Source: Rhodospirillales bacterium 70-18
GTDB taxonomy: Bacteria > Pseudomonadota > Alphaproteobacteria > Acetobacterales > Acetobacteraceae
Direction of reading: 5' to 3'
Assembly (NCBI GenBank): GCA_001899585.1
Contig: MKWE01000003.1
Coordinates: forward strand, 124,001 to 188,000
Length of the DNA stretch: 64,000 nucleotides
The notes below the pieces were generated by a model. That model was not told where the DNA came from, searched no databases, and saw only the letters and a program-made list of their open reading frames with translations. The translations under genes and the position numbers were made by a program. Below, one piece after another: positions 59,647 through 64,000 of this stretch (positions within the stretch are counted from its first letter, which is position 1; each line of letters starts with the position of its first letter).

Positions 59647-60737
59647 ACAACGAAAAGTTCGAGCCAGTCGGCATCGGCATCATCGGCTGCGGCAATATTT
59701 CGCCCGCCTACCTCAGGGCGCTGCCGGGCTTCGACAGTGTGCGGGTCCGCGGTGTCGCGGACCGCGACCCGGCTGTCGCCGCTGCCCGCGCCGCGGAATT
59801 CGGCGTGCCCCACGCCAGCGTCGATGCCCTGCTCGCCGACCCCGAGATCGAGCTGATCGTCAACCTGACCACGCCGAAATCGCATCTCGAGGTCGGTCTC
59901 GCAGCCATCGCGGCGGGCAAGCATGTGCATTCCGAGAAGCCGCTGGCGACCACCTTCGCCGACGGCGCTCGGCTGATGGCGGCGGCCGGCGCCGCGAACC
60001 GGCTGGTCGGCTGCGCGCCAGACACGTTCCTGGGCGGCGGCCACCAGGCCTGCCGGCGTCTGGTGGACGAAGGGCGGATCGGCACGCCGGTCGGTGGCAC
60101 CGCCACGTTTATGTGCCCCGGCCACGAGCGCTGGCATCCGAATCCGGATTTCTACTACCACACGGGCGGCGGCCCGATGCTGGACATGGGGCCCTACTAC
60201 CTCACCGCGCTGGTCAACCTGCTGGGCCCGGTGCGGAGCGTGGCCGGCATGGTCAGCACCCCGCGCGCAACCCGCGAGATCGGCAGCGCACCTCGGCGCG
60301 GGCAACGCATCACCGTCGAGGTGCCCACCCATGTCACCGGCACGATCCGCTTCGTGAGCGGCGCCATCGTGCAGGTCATCACCAGCTTCGACGTGGCCGG
60401 CCACCGCCACACGCCGATCGAACTCTACGGTACTGAGGGCACGCTGCTGGTGCCAGATCCGAACCGCTTCGGCGGCCCGATCGAATTCCTGCGCACCGGC
60501 GGCGAGTGGGAGGACATCCCGGTGGATGCGCCTTATGCCGACGGCAACTACCGCGGCATCGGGGCGGCCGATCTTGGCCAGGCAATCCGCACCGGCCACC
60601 CGCATCGCGCCAGTGGCGCACTGGCGCTGCACGTGCTCGAAGTGATGGAGGCGTTTGGCCTCTCTTCCGAGAGCGGTCGGCATATCGCGATCGAGACAAG
60701 CGTTGAGCGGCCTGCGCCGCTCGTGGCACTGACCTAG
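59643..60737 (+). CDS. Gfo/Idh/MocA family oxidoreductase, ThuB-like
   Basis: The 364-residue NAD(P)-dependent dehydrogenase has the Rossmann motif GIGIIGCGNISPAYLRAL at its N-terminus and the EKP motif in HVHSEKPLATTFADG near residue 98. The central HTGGGPMLDMGPYYLTALVNLLG block carries the catalytic-site Asp and (as Tyr/His in relatives) substrate-binding residues. Family members oxidise sugars; ThuB oxidises disaccharides to 3-keto forms. Context with ThuA-like and sugar importer genes supports a similar role. Confidence 0.9.
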   Translation: MNNEKFEPVGIGIIGCGNISPAYLRALPGFDSVRVRGVADRDPAVAAARAAEFGVPHASVDALLADPEIELIVNLTTPKSHLEVGLAAIAAGKHVHSEKPLATTFADGARLMAAAGAANRLVGCAPDTFLGGGHQACRRLVDEGRIGTPVGGTATFMCPGHERWHPNPDFYYHTGGGPMLDMGPYYLTALVNLLGPVRSVAGMVSTPRATREIGSAPRRGQRITVEVPTHVTGTIRFVSGAIVQVITSFDVAGHRHTPIELYGTEGTLLVPDPNRFGGPIEFLRTGGEWEDIPVDAPYADGNYRGIGAADLGQAIRTGHPHRASGALALHVLEVMEAFGLSSESGRHIAIETSVERPAPLVALT

Positions 60738-60750
60738 GGAGGGACACAGA

Positions 60751-61407
60751 ATGCGCGAAGCGCTCATCGTCGCCGGCGGCTGGAATGGGCACGAGCCTGC
60801 CCAATGCGCCGAGATCATCGCCGCCATGCTACGCGAGGCCGGGTTCAAGGTCTGGAGCGAAACCTCGACCGAGGCGCTCGCCGACCCAGCCCTAAAGGAC
60901 CTCAGCCTGATCGTGCCGATCATGACGATGTCGAAGATCGAGAAGGAGGAGTTGGCCAACCTCACCGCCGCGGTGCGCGGCGGCGTCGGCCTGGCGGGCT
61001 ACCATGGCGGCATGTGCGATGCATTCCGCGACGCCACCGAATACCAGTTCATGTGCGGCGGCCAGTGGGTCGCCCATCCCGGCGGCGTTATCGACTATCG
61101 GGTGGATATCACCCGCCCCGACGACCCCGTCATGGCCGGGATCGAGAGCTTCGATTATCGGTCGGAGCAGTATTACATGCATGTCGATCCATCGAACGAG
61201 GTGCTCGCGACGACCACGTTCTCCGGGGCACACGCGCCTTGGATCGACGGGGTGGTGATGCCGGTGGTCTGGAAACGGCGATACGGCAAGGGACGGGTGT
61301 TCTATTCCTCCCTCGGCCACGTTTCCGCCGAGTTCGCGGTGCCGCAGATGAGCGCCATCCTGCGGCGAGGCATGATTTGGGCCGCGGCGGACGAGCGGGC
61401 CGAGTAG
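60751..61407 (+). CDS. ThuA-like domain protein
   Basis: The 218-residue protein matches the ThuA-like family (glutamine-amidotransferase-like fold), with LIVAGGWNGHEPAQCAEIIA at the start, VRGGVGLAGYHGGMCDAFRD near 75–95 and GRVFYSSLGHVSAEFAVP near the end. In Sinorhizobium thuA acts with thuB in trehalose/maltitol-type sugar use. GGGAGGG precedes the ATG. It ends the cluster, 13 bp after the dehydrogenase. Confidence 0.9.
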   Translation: MREALIVAGGWNGHEPAQCAEIIAAMLREAGFKVWSETSTEALADPALKDLSLIVPIMTMSKIEKEELANLTAAVRGGVGLAGYHGGMCDAFRDATEYQFMCGGQWVAHPGGVIDYRVDITRPDDPVMAGIESFDYRSEQYYMHVDPSNEVLATTTFSGAHAPWIDGVVMPVVWKRRYGKGRVFYSSLGHVSAEFAVPQMSAILRRGMIWAAADERAE

Positions 61408-61416
61408 CGCAGGGCG

Positions 61417-61436
61417 GCCTGGCGCCGCCGCCAGGC
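61417..61436 (+). terminator. Hairpin after the ThuA-like gene
   Basis: GCCTGGC and GCCAGGC pair perfectly around GCCGCC, nine bases after the stop. No U-tract follows. Confidence 0.55.
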
Positions 61437-61796
61437 GACGCCGCGACTCCGGGCCTGCGACTGGTATGCGAACAGGCTCGGCGTGATGTCGAAGCTGGAA
61501 GAGGGCCGTCTCGGGGCCGATTCACATCTTGGCCGCGACATCCCCCGCGATAGCGTCGATGACGGCCTGGCACCACCGGAGATCGCCGGCGCGCCGGCCC
61601 AGGTGGCGAGCGCCGGCTTCAACGGCGACCGCCCCGCCGACCTGCTACGCTCGGCGACGGGCAGCGGCATCCACGTGCTGGACGGCGCCGCGTCCGGGGG
61701 TTCGCGGCGGCGCCCCGCCTTGCTTCTCCCCGTCTCCCCGCCTCCATGTGGTTCTTGTCGTCCCGCCGCCCGAACCCCGCCCCCAAACCCGGCCGC
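61437..61796. other. Unassigned intergenic stretch at the right edge of the sugar cluster
   Basis: I see no convincing gene in these 360 bases. One minus-strand frame reads GDLRWCQAVIDAIAGDVAAKM and then a stop near 61530, which looks like a natural C-terminus, but an in-frame stop lies about 50 codons upstream and no start is clear. It may be a decayed gene end left by the event that placed the sugar cluster here. Confidence 0.35.
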
Positions 61797-62243
61797 TTAT
61801 TCCCGCCGCCGCCCGGCCTGCAACAGCATGGCGCCGAACCCGGCCGCCATCAGGCTCGACACGATGATCAGTAGCCGCAGCCGCGCCGCCGCCTCGCGCG
61901 ACTCGGCGGCCAGGCGGGTGCGCATGGCCGCCCGCTCGGTGGCGATGCGCGCCGGCGTGTCCGGCCCCAGCGGCAGGATCGCGGCGGCGCTCTCGCCCAG
62001 GCGGGTGCGCAGCGCGTCGACCATTTGCTGCGCGTTCGGCTGGCCCAGTGCTGCCTGCACCTCGTCCAGCGTCGCGTCGCGCGCCATCGCCCGTTCCAGC
62101 GGCAGCGGCGTCACCACAGTCGCCACCACGCCGAGCAGCCCCACCACGGCGATCGCCATCGCCAGGAAGCCCATCAGCGCATAGTTCGTGCCGCCCGCCG
62201 GCTGGGTGCTGGCCATCATGTTCTCCTGCTGCGGCGTGGACAT
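61797..62243 (-). CDS. Hypothetical membrane protein with two helices
   Basis: The 148-residue protein has a first transmembrane helix at about 24–45 (ALMGFLAMAIAVVGLLGVVATVV), a soluble helical segment with LDEVQAALGQPNAQQMVDAL and MRTRLAAESREAAARLRL, and a second helix at about 124–142 (LIIVSSLMAAGFGAMLLQAG). GGGGGAGG precedes the ATG at 62243. The layout resembles small coiled-coil membrane proteins of unknown function. It is divergent from the cupin gene. Confidence 0.65.
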   Translation of the reverse strand: MSTPQQENMMASTQPAGGTNYALMGFLAMAIAVVGLLGVVATVVTPLPLERAMARDATLDEVQAALGQPNAQQMVDALRTRLGESAAAILPLGPDTPARIATERAAMRTRLAAESREAAARLRLLIIVSSLMAAGFGAMLLQAGRRRE

Positions 62244-62293
62244 CGCGCCTCCCCCGGCTTCCGTCAAGCCGCGCGCATGGTATCGTCACGGCC

Positions 62294-62632
62294 ATGAGCA
62301 CCAGCCCCTATCTGTTCCCCGCCGCCGAACACCCCCTGGCCCAGGCCAGCCCCACCCTGAAACTGCGCGAGGCCGTCTCCGGCTTCGGCGTGGCGTTGCG
62401 CTACCAGGAGCGTGCGCCCAGCCCGCCCGGCACGCCCGAGGGGGCGTGGTGCGAGACCGGGCATTCCGTGTTCATCCTGTCCGGCCGCATCCGCTACCGC
62501 TTCGACGACCATGAGGTGGTGGCCGGGCCGGGCGACATGCTGCACATCCCGGACGGCCCCGCCCACCGCCACAAGCCCAGCGTGGTGGGCGACGAGGTGG
62601 TGCGCTACGTGCTGACCGAATTTCCCGCGTAA
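62294..62632 (+). CDS. Cupin domain-containing protein
   Basis: The 112-residue protein is a single small cupin beta-barrel. The first motif region reads WCETGHSVFILSGRIRYRFD and the second VVAGPGDMLHIPDGPAHRHK, with His residues placed to bind metal. Enzymatic or regulatory role is unknown. ATG at 62294 is chosen because earlier in-frame codons overlap the divergent gene. Confidence 0.85.
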   Translation: MSTSPYLFPAAEHPLAQASPTLKLREAVSGFGVALRYQERAPSPPGTPEGAWCETGHSVFILSGRIRYRFDDHEVVAGPGDMLHIPDGPAHRHKPSVVGDEVVRYVLTEFPA

Positions 62633-62689
62633 AGCCATTCTTCACCCCTGGGCGACAGTCTGCCGGCCGATCGGGACCACGGCGGGCAC

Positions 62690-63601
62690 ATGGGGCTGGC
62701 AGGGCTGCGCAACTGGCTGGGACGGGGCAGGCCGGCGCCGCGCGCGCCCGCGCCGCTGTTTTCCGTGGCCGACCTGCCGGGCATGGCGGCCGACGAGCCG
62801 CCGCCCAGCCCCGCCGGCCGCTCGCTCTGGACCCCGGCGCGCGTGTCCCTGGCCGAAGAACTGTGGGGCGAGGGCTATCTCAACCCCGGGGGTGCGGCCG
62901 AACTGGTGCGCCTGGCGGTGCCGCTGGGCCTCTCGGCGGCCTCCTCGCTGCTGGTGCTGGGGGCGGAGGCCGGCGGCCCGGCGCAGACCCTGGCCAGCGA
63001 GCTGGGCGTCTGGGTGGCGGCGCACGAGGCCGACCCCGACCTGGCCGAGATCGCCGCGCGGCGCATCCAGCGCGCCGGCACCGCGCTGGCCAAGCGCGCC
63101 ACCGTCGCCCCCTGGAACCCCGACGCCCCCGCCTTCCGCCGCCGCTATTTCCACCACGCCATGGCGATGGAGTCGCTGCGCGACGCGGTGGCCGAGCCGG
63201 TGCTGTCCGCCATCGCCGCCGCCCTCAAGCCACATGGCCAGCTGGTACTGGTCGAGACGGTCGCCAGCGCGCCGCTGAACCCCGCCGACCCGGCGGTGGC
63301 CGCCTGGTGCCGGCTGGAGGGCCGGGCGCCGCTGCTGCCCTCCGACGACGCGATCACCCGCGTGCTGGGGCGGCTGGGCTTCGAGGTGCGGGTAGTGGAG
63401 GATATGTCGGCCCGGCACATGAAGCTGGCGGTGCTGGGCTGGAAGCGGCTCGTGCGCAGCCTGGCCGCCGACCGCCCCGGCCCCGCCCGCGCCGCCGCGG
63501 TGGTGGCGGAGGCGGAATTGTGGATGCGCCGCATCCGCCTGATGCATGAAGGGCGCATCCGCCTGCTGCGCTGGCATGCCATTCTGACCGCCGGCGGGTA
63601 G
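62690..63601 (+). CDS. Methyltransferase-like protein
   Basis: The 303-residue protein resembles SAM-dependent methyltransferases. [23 protein letters not shown] is like the lead segment of the phosphoethanolamine-type group, and [32 protein letters not shown] (in parts) occupies the place of motif I and the following strand. However, the glycine-rich loop (GAEAGGP) is not canonical, and the later [13 protein letters not shown] matches motif post-III. A catalytically altered or substrate-specialised enzyme is possible. Confidence 0.7.
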   Translation: MGLAGLRNWLGRGRPAPRAPAPLFSVADLPGMAADEPPPSPAGRSLWTPARVSLAEELWGEGYLNPGGAAELVRLAVPLGLSAASSLLVLGAEAGGPAQTLASELGVWVAAHEADPDLAEIAARRIQRAGTALAKRATVAPWNPDAPAFRRRYFHHAMAMESLRDAVAEPVLSAIAAALKPHGQLVLVETVASAPLNPADPAVAAWCRLEGRAPLLPSDDAITRVLGRLGFEVRVVEDMSARHMKLAVLGWKRLVRSLAADRPGPARAAAVVAEAELWMRRIRLMHEGRIRLLRWHAILTAGG

Positions 63602-63674
63602 CTGCCGGCTTGACACCGGCGGGCTGCGTCTCTATCCCCGCCGCTCACCATTCCGGCGCACAAGGCTTTCCGTC

Positions 63675-63800
63675 ATGAAGATCCGCAACAGCCTGAAATC
63701 GGCCAAGACCCGCGACAAGAACTGCCGCGTGGTGCGCCGCCACGGCCGCGTCTACGTCATCAACAAGAAGAATCCCCGCATGAAGGCGCGCCAGGGCTGA
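63675..63800 (+). CDS. rpmJ: 50S ribosomal protein bL36
   Basis: This 41-residue basic protein reads [20 protein letters not shown] followed by [20 protein letters not shown] and G, the typical bL36 of alphaproteobacteria. It has only one Cys, so it is the zinc-free (C-minus) type. A standalone rpmJ is usual in this class. Confidence 0.95.
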   Translation: MKIRNSLKSAKTRDKNCRVVRRHGRVYVINKKNPRMKARQG

Positions 63801-63821
63801 CCTGGCGCGACTGAGTTCGGC

Positions 63822-63848
63822 CGGCCGGGGCACCCCCGGCCGCTTCTT
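63822..63848 (+). terminator. Terminator after rpmJ
   Basis: CGGCCGGGG and CCCCGGCCG pair around CAC, followed by CTTCTT, 21 bases after the stop. Confidence 0.8.
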
Positions 63849-63861
63849 CCGGCCTGCACAC

Positions 63862-63893
63862 CGCCCCGGGGCACTCCTCCGGGGCGCATCTTT
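63862..63893 (+). terminator. Second hairpin upstream of the last gene
   Basis: CGCCCCGG and CCGGGGCG pair around a 9-base loop and are followed by CATCTTTT. It may back up the rpmJ terminator or act as a leader terminator for the next gene. Confidence 0.5.
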
Positions 63894-63972
63894 TGCTGTC
63901 CGCGCCTTGCCGATGCGCCGGTTCGGCCGCACATTCCGTCCGCCCCCATGGGGCGCGTGCAGGAGTATCGCC

Positions 63973-64000
63973 ATGATCGCCCAACCGGCCCCCAAGCGCG
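63973..64000 (+). CDS. Start of a gene running out of the window
   Basis: ATG at 63973 follows AGGAG (63961–63965) by seven bases and reads MIAQPAPKR before the window ends. The product cannot be identified from nine residues. Confidence 0.6.

Overview
The window is a 64 kb piece of a very GC-rich (roughly 70 % by eye), gene-dense alphaproteobacterial chromosome. Gene order and content (rluD-like gene beside rpoH, rnd–kdsD–lptC–lptA–lptB–rpoN–hpf, gltD/gltB, the DUF1150–Hsp20 pair, bd oxidase with CydX) fit Rhodospirillales, most likely Acetobacteraceae. The genus cannot be fixed from sequence alone. Nearly all of it is conserved housekeeping sequence in compact operons with many ATGA, GTGA and TGATG start/stop overlaps.

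Layout. 1–2.7 kb: 3' part of an AsmA-family gene and a HutD/Ves-like gene, convergent. 2.8–9.2 kb: a complete cytochrome bd module, cydD-cydC-cydA-cydB-cydX. 9.3–12.0 kb: a persulfide-dioxygenase-like metallo-hydrolase and a large lipase-like hydrolase. 12.1–14.8 kb: tRNA-Glu(CTC), a small membrane protein, an RluD-like pseudouridine synthase and heat-shock sigma factor rpoH. 14.8–17.4 kb: a degenerate protein kinase and its overlapping membrane partner. 17.6–23.0 kb: a five-gene peptide/nickel-type ABC importer. 23–30.3 kb: a glutathione transferase, then gltD–DUF2059–gltB. 30.5–39.8 kb: an NDUFA9-like protein, tRNA-Leu(CAG), rnd, the LPS export block with an O-antigen-ligase-like gene, rpoN and hpf. 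39.9–43.1 kb: DUF1150 and Hsp20 opposite def–fmt–truA. 43.2–46.3 kb: dapD–dapE plus two paralogous small membrane proteins. 46.5–50.7 kb: a diguanylate cyclase with a DUF2336 protein, a methyltransferase, gpt and csaA. 50.8–54.7 kb: gamma-glutamyltransferase-like protein, glutathione transferase and amidase. 55.2–61.4 kb: a thu-like sugar cluster (binding protein, two permeases, divergent ROK regulator, Gfo/Idh/MocA dehydrogenase, ThuA-like protein), bordered on the left by an IS3-family orfA remnant and on the right by about 390 bp of unassigned sequence. 61.8–64 kb: a small membrane protein, a cupin, a methyltransferase-like protein, bL36 and the start of another gene.

The most interesting signals lie outside ordinary genes. 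A family of extremely AT-rich, hairpin-forming elements occurs three times (22.1, 43.1 and 52.5 kb), two of them as opposed two-arm composites. An FNR-type site with a -10-like hexamer sits inside the cydC reading frame, where several codons unusual for this genome (including TTA, ATA and CTA) cluster. A ROSE-type RNA thermometer hairpin covers the hsp20 Shine-Dalgarno sequence. Near-perfect palindromes lie upstream of gltD and of the metallo-hydrolase. Short tandem duplications of 15–17 bp begin at or next to stop codons at four loci. No CRISPR array, prophage or intact insertion sequence was found.
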